This document shows, one piece after another, positions 12,395 to 24,846 of a DNA stretch of 64,000 nucleotides. Under the pieces are notes generated by a model. It was not told the DNA's origin, did no database searches, and worked only from the letters and a program-made list of their open reading frames with translations. Within the stretch, counting starts at the first letter, position 1. Each line of letters opens with the position of its first letter. The position numbers were made by a program, and so were the translations under genes. Origin of the DNA: Perilla frutescens (lineage: Eukaryota; Streptophyta; Magnoliopsida; Lamiales; Lamiaceae); contig BRKX01000014.1 of assembly GCA_026008535.1 (NCBI GenBank), positions 52,749,006 to 52,813,005 on the forward strand, given 5' to 3'.

Positions 12395-14058
12395 TCATTT
12401 TTTCTGTACTTGGCCTTCAGTAGAATTCAACTCAGTAATTGAACGCTGTTTTTGTCCCACTTTAGTTGTATTTGAATTTTCTTTGTCGACCACTTTACTT
12501 TTCTTGGTCTTTTTTATTAAAGGCTTCTTTCCTCCACTTTGATTTGACTTCGGGTCTTCAATTGTGTCACTTTTCTTTATTTGGATTGCAGTGGCTACAA
12601 TATTCAGATTTCCTCTTTCATCAATTTTTGCATTCCTTAGATTTGTCATGAAGCGAATTTCTGTTGATGTTTTTAAGCTCAATCCACTATAATAAGCAGA
12701 ATCATTTTCCCCCTGAAGAAATACGAAAAGTTTAATTATGCAAAGTGAAATATATAGATTAGTTAGAATACAAATATAATAATAAAATATTAAATAATAT
12801 AAATTTCACATTGACGTAAACTTATGGAAGTCCAATAGATTAAGGTTTGTTACGAAAAGTTTAATTATGAAAAGTCAATCATATAGATTAATTGGAAAGT
12901 CAATCATATAGATTAGTTAGAATACAAATATAATAATAAAATATTAAATAATATAAGATGATTACATTATTATTCTTAGATAAAATTTAAAATTGAATTA
13001 TAATAGATAAAGTCAAAATTATGAAAGAAAATATGTGCAATTGTCAAAAGTTCAAATTAAAGTAAAAAAATACCTCATTGATTGATGCTAGATACTCTTG
13101 TATGGAGCATCCTACAAATAGTGATGCAACCTTTTCAAACATTGTAACACGTGCATTGTAATCGCCTTGTATTACATTAAGGGTGATTCTGTATCTGCAT
13201 ATACAAAATAATAGTTAATTGATATGCATGTTTGAATGAATGGTTTATTTGTTTCTATTTTGATTATATTACCTGGGTATGGTTTCAACATTTTCGGCCT
13301 TGCATGTTGAGCATATTCTATCATGGCATGCTTTATAACATGTTTTACAAGCATCATAATATAATGAAGATTTATTTTCGACTGCATCAATAATTCCCGT
13401 AAAACAATAGGAATCTTCCTGATATATTTGTCATAAGAGTGAAAATAATTAAACTTTGGATAAATATATAATATTATAATAATTTTAAAAGTGAAATTTA
13501 AAACAGAGAAAGAATCTTTACATAAAATACAAAATCAAGATTTTTAGTTTATTATTTTTGTATTCATAACGAAGTGGGGTTCACTCATCTTACAACAATG
13601 AATTGAAGATCTAACAAAATGAATAATTGATCTTTGACAAATTAAAGTGTTATCACTATATATGCCATGGCATGCAGTAAGTATTACGTATATCCAAAAC
13701 TATGACTTTTAATTTCTTTGAACAAGAAAGGGAATAAATATAATGTTAGCTACTTAGCTAGGTCACATGGCATTAATTTAAGATTATATTTGAGAAAATA
13801 TGAACATTATATCATAAATAAGTATACATCGAAGATAAATAAATTAATTATAGGAATGGCAAAGAGAGAGCGAGAAAGAAGATATAATATATTAATAACA
13901 CTAAAGAATAAAGAACAAGGGAAAAAACACATAAGAAGAACACATCAGAACACATCAAAAGAAACAAACAGCATTATATCAAACTTGAAAGCAGATGAGT
14001 AGTGACTTCATGTGGGAAAAAAGACATTAGAAGAAACAAACAGCATTATAATTACGTG

Positions 14059-14103
<45 letters not shown>

Positions 14104-15834
14104 CGTGACAAATACTAAAATCATCAAATTCAATAATTAGGCCTTCTGAAGAGCTGTCATCGTGGCCCATTTTATAACTAATTTCTAGTTGTACAAGAAG
14201 TCTAATATATCAGATTTGGTGAATTATAGTAATGCACGTACGTCCATTATCCTTTTCAATTCAATGATTGATCCCATTATTACCAAATTAATTTAGGGAC
14301 GGTGATCATTAATGATTGTTTGCCAAAAATATTAGCAAGCAAAAACTAACATGGTTGAGAAGCAATAAAAACTCCAAAAATGTCTGCATGTATACTTCTT
14401 GTGAATGTAATAAAGTGCATAAAAAAGTACATCTCATCACATGTAACCAATTTATATAAAACACATATAGTAGGGGCGAGGGGATCAATTATAAGTTAAA
14501 ATAATATAATATTGTTAAGTTTAAAAGTGTGAGTAAAAATAAGGTTAGATATAGAAATAGAACCTTTGAAAGTTTGTGTTGATTTTCCTTAAGTTCTTTC
14601 AAAATTACTTCCTTTGCGTTTTCCATTTTTTTGAGCATTGATAGCTCATCAATTCTCAATGAATTGTATATATCACATGAACTGCATGAAATATATTATT
14701 ATTAATTGTATGTTAATCAACTATATAAATACTAATTTTTTTTTAATTCATTCCATACCTCATTGTTCCAATGTCTTCAATCTCTTGACATGATGGTTTG
14801 ATCAGTAATACAGATCTGAATATATTTTGTACTTGTAAATCACCTATTATGGAAAAATTTAGTTGCAAGATATTATGAAATCCATGATTATCATAAAATA
14901 AATGCATAGTTTATATACAAGTTTACCTAAGTATTTTTTTGCAGTAACATTTGTGATGACAATCGTTGGATTTTGTCCAACAATTTGTTGGAGCTCATGT
15001 CCCTCATTTTTTGCCATATCTTCCCATAGACATATGTTCATTATCTTTGATCTAGGAATAAAACATTGTTAATATTTTGAATTAAAATATAACATTCTAC
15101 TGAATAGTTGGATAATATTATAATAAATTAAAAATAAATGACTTACTCTTTGTTCATAATTGTTATTTCTCTCAAAGTCTTCAAAGTTGTTGTTAGTCTA
15201 GTTTCATCAACTTTTACCAAAACTCCATAAATATCTGAAAAATTTTAAAATAAAAAAATAAGTTATATAATATAAGCAATTTATAGATGAAATACACATC
15301 TTTTAATCGATATATCAATAAGAGTAGTTATTAAAGTTTTACCGAATTCGATCTGTTGGTGGACTTTTGATTCAATGTCCTTAAACTCCACAAAATTGTG
15401 TTGAATCTTATCTCCAATACTTTCGAATGTCTCATTTACAATACTGAAATTTTGGAGGATAAGTTCTTTTTCTTGATGTATGCTCTGATACTCTTTGTTA
15501 ACTCTTTGAACCTCTGCCTTGGATATTAAATAAGTTTTGTTGAGCTTAAGTTTCCCGGCAAAGCAATCAATATGACTATTGAGTATTGTCACTCCAATTT
15601 GGGTACCCTGCAAATATTGGAATTAAACATGTGATTAATATTATTTGATTAAAAGTTTTAATTACAATTTCATATGTTACTTACATCATTGTCCATCATA
15701 ATCAATTTCCAAAATCTTTTGCCATTATTGGAACATTGCACACTTCCAACTTTTAAAATCTTCAAGCGTATTGTCTCCGTCATCAATTTTTGTATTTCTA
15801 AAGTTTCTATAGAAAGTGTAGAATCGATCGACAT
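12395..15834 (-). CDS. RPA1-like (RPA70) single-strand DNA-binding protein of the Helitron, nine exons
   Basis: The predicted exons, 5' to 3', are 15834-15685, 15607-15343, 15234-15147, 15051-14927, 14843-14759, 14681-14564, 13418-13273, 13194-13074 and 12712-12395. All introns are GT-AG, all phases agree, and the total is 1416 nt (471 aa plus stop). OB-fold A spans about residues 25-130, with GTQIG and TYLISKAEVQRVN. OB-fold B spans about 140-240, with LWEDMAKNEGHELQQIVG. The C-terminal OB fold carries a zinc ribbon C301-x2-C304-x8-C313-x2-C316, then RYRITLNVIQGDYNARVTMF. The basic tail is Lys-rich. Plant Helitrons often encode such a protein, which presumably protects or recruits single-stranded DNA during rolling-circle transposition. 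The start is fixed by an in-frame stop just upstream of the ATG. The sixth donor (GTTCTA) is weak, and the 1.1-kb sixth intron is long and holds a TA tract (14061-14099). Confidence 0.85.
12713..13073 (-). repeat. Helitron subterminal repeats inside the last RPA intron
   Basis: This intron contains two pieces (about 12756-12790 and 12890-13030) of the same AT-rich unit that forms the Helitron 5' subterminal region (25530-25690) and the left flank (11757-11990). The duplicated stretch includes AGATTAGTTAGAATACAAAT. No coding sequence is seen. Confidence 0.55.
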
Positions 15835-17995
15835 AGTGTAGTATTATCTCTGCAGCAGAAACAAAGTCTGTATGTTATAATTGAAAGAAGAAATATATGT
15901 AAATTAAAAGAATAATATTTTTTTTTATCAATTAATCAGGTATAAAAATAACTAAAAATGTTGAAAAGAAAAACAGATAATTTATAAAATAATTAATTTT
16001 TATTTTTGTAGTATTTATTATTAGAGATTCGTCCGATCTGATGTTGTTTATTTAAAAAAGCTGTGAAATAAATAATGTTTAACTGTGGAAAATAAATAAT
16101 GTTAAGAATGGAGCGATTATCACCTTCCCGACTTGACCCCTTACAAATTTAATAAACTGTGTAGCTATTCTTGAGAAAGGGCTCGATTATTTGGATTAGA
16201 GCTGACTTCTCCGTCCAATTTTCTGAAATAGAAATTCGCAAAGCATCTCAAATTTTAAAATAATCTAAATCATGAAAAGATCAATGCAATGCAAATATAA
16301 AAAATAATAAAATCATATAATGGTGTTTTTTCATAGAAAGCATTGTATATTTTTTATAAGATAGCATACCTTGACAGATAATTTGTTGATGATAATTTGC
16401 AAATTGGTTTCTTGCAAATTTGTTTTGTTTCTCGATCTCTTGCAATATTGAAGTGGTACTATTGAATATTTTTCTTGGTTTATTTATAGATGTAAGTGAT
16501 GGTAGAGTTGTATTAGAAGTAGAATGTAGAATTGTATTAGAAGAAGTATTATCGATAGGATAGAGTTCAATTAAGATAACTTTCTCTATTATAATAAATA
16601 ACATGCACGAGAAGTGCAATAGTTTACTTTTAATATAAGAAATTGTGAATTAAATTTATTATTTTAATGATTATCATCTTTTCATAGGGTTTTAAGAAAT
16701 TAGATTTTTATCGTCTATAATGGTTTCCATATACATTATTCCCTCTTATTATTTTATTTTATTTATATATCTATACAAATACACACAAACGCGTGCAAAG
16801 AGTCTTGGTTGAGATGTGATGGTGTGGAACAATTAAAATTATCTAATTGATAAAGAAAATTACTAATAGTGATTGTGGGAATACTAACTAATGATTTGTT
16901 AATACAATAGGATTTCAATAAAATTATTGTACAACAGTTTTTAAAATTAATTTCATTTTTAAATTAAATTCTTTAAAATAAATATATCTAACAACAATTG
17001 AATTTTATTTATGTATTTTAATTACTTTTTAATTTTATATATTTATGTAAATAATCAATTTTTATTTTTGTTTTTGAATTGAATTTTATGTATTATTAAT
17101 TTGGTTAAAATGAAGTTGTTTCATTAACTCAAATCATAATAAAAATTAGAGGAGCTAATCGGGAAAAAAATTATAATTACAAGAACGGAAAATAGTGTTT
17201 TGCCATTATAACTTGATAAATTTCATTCTATATACAAATATAAACATCATATATATTATATGAATGACCAATTAAGAATTGTCGGTTGTATATACTCATC
17301 ATGATAAATCATGTTAAAATATATTTAAAAGTAAAATAGAAAAACTTTTGCTTTCTCCCCCTCTTGGTCAAACTGGCAAAAGAAACTCCTCAAAAAATAT
17401 AAAATAAAAACACTGTACGAGTGCAACTGCTCTAATAAGTATTCATCACTATGGCTAACAATATAACTTTTTTAATGATCTCCTGAAACCACATATTTTT
17501 GCTATTTTTGGTGGTCAAAGCCTAAAATACATTCACTATTTGCTCAGCCTCTGGATGTGGAGATGACGGTGGGAATGTAGATGTAGAGGGACGGGGGCGG
17601 TGAACTGGAGGTGGCAAGATACCGCTGTGGACCACTTCCGTGTTGCCCATTTCCTGTTCGACAAAATGCTTCAATAGAAATCTGATGTAAGTTACTACAC
17701 ATTGAATATTGCACTTGCTTCGTTTGGTTATACATTCTACGTTGTTATTATTTTTTTAGTTAGTTTGTTGTTTGAGATTTAACACTCAAAAAGTTTTATA
17801 CATTAAACAAAGAGTTTTCATTCAAGTGGAATTTAATAATTTGATACTATCAGAAGAGAAAACTATGACTGATTTTTGGTATTGAGATAGTTTGATATGG
17901 TATTAATATTGATTGATTTACGTTTTATCAACTGAATGATTAAAAAATTAGCATGGTTTATTTTGATAAATGAAATTCTTACCTTGTGAATATGG
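15835..17995. other. Helitron interior between the RPA-like and Rep/helicase genes
   Basis: This 2.1-kb AT-rich interval holds the presumed promoter of the RPA-like gene and the 3' region of the Rep/helicase gene. Two exon-like patches stand out. One, on the minus strand, is 16619-16370: 83 codons ending at a good donor, CAAG/GTATGC. The other is a GC-rich patch at about 17537-17680 with an open minus-strand frame after an acceptor-like CAG. Neither is assigned to a protein family. Confidence 0.5.
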
Positions 17996-20900
17996 TTACA
18001 GATCAACTATAGTTTCCATATCCATTTCAGCACAATCCTCTCTATTATCTGAAAAAGGTGCAAAGTTGGTTATTATGATTTACTAAGGACATCTAAAAAT
18101 ATTATTTTAATAAAATACGTACCTGAAGTTAAAACTTGTGTGTATACAATGTTCTTGGTGAACATGTCTCCTCCTGTATTTGTTGTTTCTGGTTTAATCA
18201 ATACTTTAGTGGTAGACATTGAAGTTCCTCGTGAAAGAGCAACATATAACTGTCCATGAGAAAATACTGGAAATGGTAGGTAGACACCAACATTTGGTAT
18301 AGTTTGTCCTTGAGCTTTATTAATTGTCATTGCAAAACAAAGTCTGATAGGAAATTGCTTCCGTCTAAATTGAAATGGATAAGTTTCGTTTTCTGCTGGC
18401 GAAAGAGGAATTCTTGGTATAAGGACACGCTTTCCCATATGTTGTCCAAACATTATCTCTGCATTAATGACATTGCCTTTGAACTCTTTACATACCATTC
18501 TAGTGCCATTACATAGACCATTTGATGGATCCAAATTCCTTAAAAGAATTATTGGACAGTTTATTTTCAGCACCAATTTATGTGGAGGTAAGCCATTTGG
18601 TGTTAAAGTGTTTAAAAAATCTACTTCATAGTGTGCGCTTGTCTCATCAACAGCTTCATCAAAACTTCTAAAAACTTTTCCCTCTCCTGGAAATATAGAT
18701 ATCAACTCATCATTCAACTTGTCCACATGCTCATTTTTAGCTGTCAATATTGCTCGACTTGTCATGTACTCTGCTGAATTTGCATTATTTTCTAAATCTG
18801 GAAAAATGGTTTTGATGAGCCTTTTTACTGAATTTTGTTCATTGTCATACTTGATGACCATTTCATTTGGGATTTTGATGTTGCCTTCTGCATCAGTTGG
18901 TTCTTCACCATTTCCAATCCTCAGTAAAAATTGACTGAATTCAGGATCATTCCTTGACCTCATGTTTATGGACAAATTTATTTTCTTCATTCTTGGCCAC
19001 AGATAAGACTTAACCAAACTTGCAGCTATAGTTTGATGAATTGTAGCTTTAGGCACTACTGGTAATACTTGTCTAAAATCTCCTCCGAAAACTATAACTT
19101 TTCCACCAAAATCATCATCATTTCCCACAACATCCTTCAACAACTTATTAACATTTTCAATTGCCCATTTTTTTGCCATTGGTGCTTCATCCCATAAAAT
19201 TAATTTTGCTCTGCGTAATAATTCCGCTGTTGCACTCTGTTTAGAAATTGAACATTCACTTGATTCATCGGCATTTATTGGTATTTTGAAACGTGAATGT
19301 GCCGTTCTTCCTCCTGGCATTATCCCAGCAGCAACTCCGGATGTTGCAGTTGCAAGTGCTATTTGATTTTTTAGTCTAACATGAGCTAATAATGCACGAT
19401 ATAAGAATGTTTTACCAGTTCCACCTGGCCCATCTATGAAAAAAATTCCACCTGTTTCTTTTTCTACGCAATCCAAAATCATTGAAAAAGCTTTTCGTTG
19501 TTCAACATTCAACTTTGACTCTGCATCTTGATCTTCTTTTGATATTTCTATGGACATTTCATCTTGTATCTCTCTCGGACAATCATTATCTGTATCACCA
19601 TTACTAATAGTAATGTTTGGGAGATCATACAAAGTTATATTTTTTCCCATGCTCTCTAAGAAAACACTTAAGCTTTTCAGTGTTTTGTAAACTTGTAGTC
19701 TTTCTGATGAGCCTTCTTCTCTTCTGAAATCTTCAGACAATGCATCAAAATAAGTATCCCAAAGAATTTTCACATCTGTTGGTGCACAATGTACTAAGAT
19801 TATTGCAAACAACCTTCGTAATTCATTTGGCATTTGAAATGTAACTGCCTCATTTAGACATTCAATAATGCTTTCATCAGCTTCTAGTAATCCTCTTTTT
19901 TGTGCTGCTTCTTTGAAACTGGAGTACTCTATACCATTAACTGTCAACAAATATCGAAAAGAGGTTGGTCCCCTAACATGATTCAAGAGTAATCTAAGAT
20001 AATATCTTTCTCCTTCAATCGGACTTGCGGAACTAATACGTCCAATAACATTTCCCCTCTTCCTTTCTGTCCAACATTTGCTCTTTTTGTCCCATACATA
20101 GTGCTCTGGGAATTCTCTGTAGAGATATTTTCTAGCTTTTTCACTTATAGCACACATAGAAAAATATTCGGTCAGCATTGTTTTTGAAGCATGATCCCAT
20201 GTTAGAAGATTTTCCAGATTTTGACTTTTATGATAGGCTACAAATTGTTTATTTGGTAGATGAAGCTGCAAGTTGATGACTGCAGGACAAATTTCATTCA
20301 AACTAAATTCAAATATTCTCCACATCGCTTCTTGAGAAGATACCCATCGTGCATCTTGGAATTGCTTAATCTCATCAACTTGATTTTGATCATCATTGTG
20401 GGTCATATGAATTGCCACTCTATCATGTCCCTTATAGATATATTTATACAAATATTTCACTGCAGTGATACCGGAGCATACCTCGACATTGATATGACAA
20501 TTATATCTTGATAATAAATATGCATTGTATGGAACTACCCACTGATTGTCTAGATCTGCATTGCGGACATGTATGACTGATCCATTATTTCTTCTTCTAT
20601 AAATTGGATATCCATCTTTACCTTGCATAGTGTTTTCAAAATTTGGCCGTGGGTAATGACATTTGCATTTTCCTTTCACCATGCAAGAATTTTTCGGATT
20701 TTTCTCTCCACAAGGACCATGCATCATATGTTTCTTCACTAATTCAAACAATTCTGGATTCTTTTCTTGATCAGGAAGTTCAGCACTAACAAACTTATCA
20801 ATTTCATCGGTTGTATTTATCTTGTACTCTGACTTAAAAATTATCAGCATGTGGACATGTGGCAAACCTCTTTTCTGAAATTCAATTACATGGACATGTG

Positions 20901-23156
20901 CGACCACCTTTCCAAATATATTCTTTTTAAATAATTGATCTTTCAAGTCTTGCAACTTAGCTCGAAATTCTCTTGAAGTTAAATCTGGACGATCTTGAGC
21001 TTTTTGACCGTCATATAATTTTTCTTGTATTTCCTTCCATTCTGGGTTGCAAGTCATAGTGATAAATAGATCTGGTTTACCAAATTTTTGTACTAATGTT
21101 AATGCATCAAGATATCTGCGCCGCATATCTCTTGGACCCCCAATAAATGTTGCTGGAAGAACAATTCTTTTGCCCACTTCATTTCCTCTCAATTCTCCTT
21201 TGAAGACACTATCCATGATTCCTTGATACAATTCAGCTCTCATACTTGATTGGTTTTGCCGAAAAAAATCTAGTCTTGTTGTCTCCAATTTTATATACAT
21301 ATCAACTACGAATTGTTGTAACAACCTTCCCGCAAAAAGAAGTATGGAATGTCTTGGATTTCTGATTTGTAGTTTGTAGCAAATGTATTCTCTACATGAG
21401 ACATTCTTATCACTATGTTTCTTCACAACTGTAAAATATCAACAATACAATATAGGAATATAAAATTCTTGCTAATACTTAGGGGCTTGAAGCAAGGTAA
21501 AGAGTTTATGCAGCTCAAGGGACACTTTAATATTCATAGTTTTAATCCATAGTTGATAATTTGTAATTTTATTATTTATATTAGTATATTTTAGTGTCAA
21601 ATAGCATTAAATGCAATTAATACAAAATATAGTAAGATAATAAATAATAATAAAAATTTAGCAGTAAAATACAATAAAATAAGTCATAAATTTATAATAA
21701 ATTAGCACTAATTCTCGCTGCCTAAGCTAAAGATTGTTACTAAAACCTTTTTTGAGGGTATTTGCTATATAGTTTAAGAATGGAAATAGTTATCCTGAAA
21801 TCCCAACAATTGTAACAGAATAATAACATATGACGGCTTTGCATATATTTACCGTCTTTATCATGGGGACTTGAATTAATCACTTCCCTAATCTACTTCT
21901 GTAATTAATAGCATATCCATTTATGACACAAATTACATAGAGAGAGAGCGAGAGAGAAATTTTAGAAGATAACAATCATACCTTGTTGTTCTCTAGAGAT
22001 AATATTGTTTGCAGTTATAATTCCAGATATTGGAGACGTATCATCGAGATTCATATCATGAACTGTAGAATATCAGAATAAAATAATTAATATATATTAC
22101 AATATATAAATGCTAAATTAATTCAACAACATCAAATTTGGATGTAATGTGCATTATTCTATATATATATATATATATAATTAATGCAACAAGTAGAGGA
22201 AATACCACGTGATTCGTTATTACTGGTAATGGACCTGTTGGAATTAATCTTCTTAATATTTTGATGCCAACCAGTTTCGCCTCTTAAAAAAAGAAGTGGA
22301 TATTGCAATGGATCGTAACACCCATAATAATGTTTTATTCTATGTTTCTCGCCTGAAAGAGCATGAACTACAATATCTCGTTCCGATGGTATATTTTCAG
22401 TATTTCCCTCAACCCATATAGCTGCAACTTGATCAGCATGTGGAGAATTATAAACTCGTTGATCTAAATTCACATCTTTTGAGATATGAAGTTTAATATT
22501 ATCCATTATAGGATACTCCTTCAATCTTCGGAAAATTTTTGAATATGGATTGTCCTCTAGAATTTTCATGAGTTTCTTCACAACAATCTCTGATATATTT
22601 TTATTTTTCATTATATTCATTCTATTTTCCACTTCAGTCCCTGTTTCAAAAAAGTACAATTGAAAAAAACCAGGACTTGTATCGCTTGGGATCAATCCTG
22701 GAAGATTATGATAAACCATTCCTTGTGCTCGAAAAGAATATACGCCACGTCTTGCAGATGCAATCTCTTTATCCAGTGTTACACCAAATGAAGTGAATGA
22801 GAATACGCAGTTATACGCACGGATGTTTTTTCGAAAATCAATAGCCTCAAGTGATTCCGATGTATACAAATCATACAACTCATCAGGAACTTCAGAAGAT
22901 GCAAGAACAATTTTACCATTGTCACAACAAAATGTAGGAGGTTCATATTGAAATCTTGCAGCACCACAACGAAGACAATCAGACAATTTTATTAATTCAT
23001 GTAATGTTGAACCTAAAGGAAAAAATATGTAGAGTTAACGTTTTAAAAATATGATTTCTTACAAACACACACACAACATTCAAATTAAACATAAAATTAC
23101 GTACCATTCAAATCACATGAGCTTTGTTGTTTTGAATCTGAATATTTCCTTTTCAT
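17996..23156 (-). CDS. Helitron Rep/helicase (RepHel) protein, five coding exons
   Basis: The predicted coding exons are 23156-23105, 23012-22206, 22062-21982, 21428-18123 and 18048-17996, with GT-AG introns and agreeing phases: 4299 nt, 1432 aa. The N-terminus has the Helitron Cys pattern (C30-x2-C33 ... CC46-47). The Rep endonuclease carries the HUH motif HVH at about 504-506 and the paired-Tyr block KYLYKYIYKGHD near 638-649. Together these would nick and join single strands. The Pif1-family helicase has Walker A GPGGTGKT (980-987), Walker B WDEAP (1059-1063), GGDFRQ (1095-1100) and the C-terminal motifs INKAQGQT and VALSRGTS. No stop or frameshift is seen, so all catalytic motifs look usable. 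Start choice: the first ATG in the first recognised exon. The exon itself opens at a CAG acceptor at 23191, so a 5' noncoding exon is likely. The long exon alone is open for 1117 codons. Confidence 0.9.
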
Positions 23157-23191
23157 GTATAGAAGTCTCCTTTGTCGAAATACATCAGTAG

Positions 23192-23473
23192 CTGTAATAT
23201 TATTATAGATAAATGATTGATGACAAAATTTAAACAAAATACTACGACAATAAATTTCATTGTGAAGAAGTACAAGTTTCTTATCTTATTTTGCTTGACT
23301 TATCATTGCTTCTGTGGCTCTTCTAATTTTCTTATAAATTTCAAAGATGTGCTTGATGGATTGGTTGCTTTTCTTAGCAAAATCCATTAAAACACAATAA
23401 CAATAGCACATTGCATTTTAACCTTCTAACACTTGTGTATTCTGCATGCTTTATATTGTCGTGTTACATTCAG
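23192..23473 (-). other. upstream region of RepHel with a short open frame
   Basis: This is the likely 5' leader or promoter of the Rep/helicase gene. A 33-codon minus-strand frame starts at an ATG near 23387 (MDFAKKSNQ...) and ends in TAA near 23288. It does not splice in phase to the RepHel exon at 23191 by any obvious donor, so I leave it unassigned. Confidence 0.3.
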
Positions 23474-23830
23474 ATTTGGAAACATGGTTGCTTGCTTTCG
23501 TTATGCATCAATTGATGTTCACTCAGTGTACCTCCTCCTCAAGCACTTGAGTTCAATTATGGAAGTCTGGAGTGGTTACAAAGAGAAATGAATGAGGTGA
23601 AATCAACTTGCTTATTTCTTGTTTTTCTTCTCATATTTCAGTGGATATTAACGTTGGGATATTTTTTTTTCTATCTTATCTAACAGGTGGCTTCTTGGTC
23701 CGAGCTTTTGTTCTCTGAAGTGCTTAATGCTCTGCGTCTTCTGGTAGAAAGAAGTATAAACCTTCCTCAATCAGCACATCACTTAGCAGATCTAGAAGTG
23801 ACGTTACATGAAGAGAAGTTGGAATATGAG
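23474..23830 (+). pseudogene. FAB1: captured FAB1/PIKfyve (phosphatidylinositol-3-phosphate 5-kinase) fragment
   Basis: Two exons with the original intron are retained. Exon 23474-23596 encodes MVACFRYASIDVHSVYL and, after an apparent 1-bp loss, LEFNYGSLEWLQREMNE. Exon 23687-23830 encodes ELLFSEVLNALRLL followed by HHLADLEVTLHEEKLEYE. The order and wording match the region between the chaperonin-like and kinase domains of plant FAB1 proteins, which make PI(3,5)P2 on endosomes. No catalytic domain is present and the frame is broken, so it is nonfunctional as a kinase. It lies opposite in strand to the Helitron genes. Confidence 0.72.
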
Positions 23831-24347
23831 GTCTGGTATCAATTTCAAGTTTCCAATTCTTTTATCCACACTGAGTGTTCATGTATCAATTTTGTTTATC
23901 TATGAAGCAAAAAGTAAACTTGATTAATCTTCTTAATCTGTCACTCCCTTTGCTAATTGTTCTGGTAGAACCATTTAATCCTCTTATGTTGTACTTGTAC
24001 TGGAGATTTGTTTGATTTCTAAAATTTTCTCTTAGAATGTTTAAATGGTAAGTGAAAAGGAGTGCTTCTCTTTGGGTGTGGATAGATACGATTTTAAGAA
24101 AAGGATCACTTAATGTAGGAAATTATATATAAATATATTAATCATGTATAGTATTATAAGTATTGTAGCTTATCGAGAATTGAAATTCATGAAAAGTATT
24201 CAAATATATATTGTGGATTGAAATTACCTGAAGATGAACCTTCCGTGGACAATGAATTATAAAAACTCATTCTTTTCTTCTGTATAGAAAGGTAAAAATC
24301 TATACTATACACTTTAATTCACTCCTTGATTGTTTTCGGCTGTCCAG

Positions 24348-24442
24348 AAGCGGTTTCACGAATATCAATTGTTGTTCCTGGAACAGATGAAAGTATCAAC
24401 AAATTAGTTCAGAAATTCTATAAGTTGGTGGATGTTCATGAG
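24348..24442 (+). pseudogene. captured acetolactate synthase small (regulatory) subunit exon
   Basis: One exon lies between TGTCCAG and GTGATAG and encodes SRISIVVPGTDESINKLVQK followed by FYKLVDVHE. This is the ACT-domain signature of the plant AHAS/ALS regulatory subunit, which controls branched-chain amino acid synthesis in plastids. Only about 31 codons are present. It is bounded by exact splice sites, so the piece was taken as genomic DNA with intron edges. The neighbouring pieces come from unrelated genes. Confidence 0.75.
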
Positions 24443-24493
24443 GTGATAGAAATTGATTCAAACTTCTCCTTCTTTCATTTTTTTTTCCCTTAG

Positions 24494-24590
24494 TGGTTAC
24501 ATGGTTCCAGAATACGCATTATGGGGTTACCTAACCCACAAAGCAGATGTGTACAGCTTCGGAGTCGTGGCATTAGAAATTATTGACTGG
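24494..24590 (+). pseudogene. captured LRR receptor-like kinase exon fragment
   Basis: The exon runs from a TTAG acceptor to a GTAAGG donor and encodes SGYMVPEYALWGYLTHKADV then YSFGVVALEIIDW. This is the activation-segment end (GYMxPEYA) and subdomain IX (DVYSFGVV) of a plant receptor kinase of the LRR-VIII type. It has no ATP-binding lobe and no upstream kinase exons. Confidence 0.72.
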
Positions 24591-24736
24591 GTAAGGAATC
24601 AATTTTTCAATCTGAGAAACAAAAAGTTGCTCGATTTTCAGAATATTTGAGCACAGTACATATAATGCAAATGCATGGCACCAACTACGTGCCTTTTCCC
24701 AATATTTACGTTTTCTTGTTTGTTTCTGTTATTCAG

Positions 24737-24846
24737 AGTAGAGATTGACCACAGTGAAGGATATTTTAGAGGGGGGAAGCCGCCTGTTCTCACAGTATCA
24801 TCTGCTGGCCATGCCTTGCATGTATTTATCAATGGACAACTTTCAG
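24737..24846 (+). pseudogene. captured beta-galactosidase exon fragment
   Basis: An exon between an ATTCAG acceptor and a GTAGGT donor encodes VEIDHSEGYFRGGKPPVLTV then SSAGHALHVFINGQLSG. This is the jelly-roll region conserved in plant glycoside hydrolase family 35 beta-galactosidases (SAGHALHVFxNGQLSG). The catalytic TIM barrel is absent. The reading frame is intact across the exon. Confidence 0.78.

Noticed and set aside
18304..18934. plus-strand frames opposite the helicase
   Set aside because: They are shadows of the minus-strand RepHel exon, which has full family motifs.
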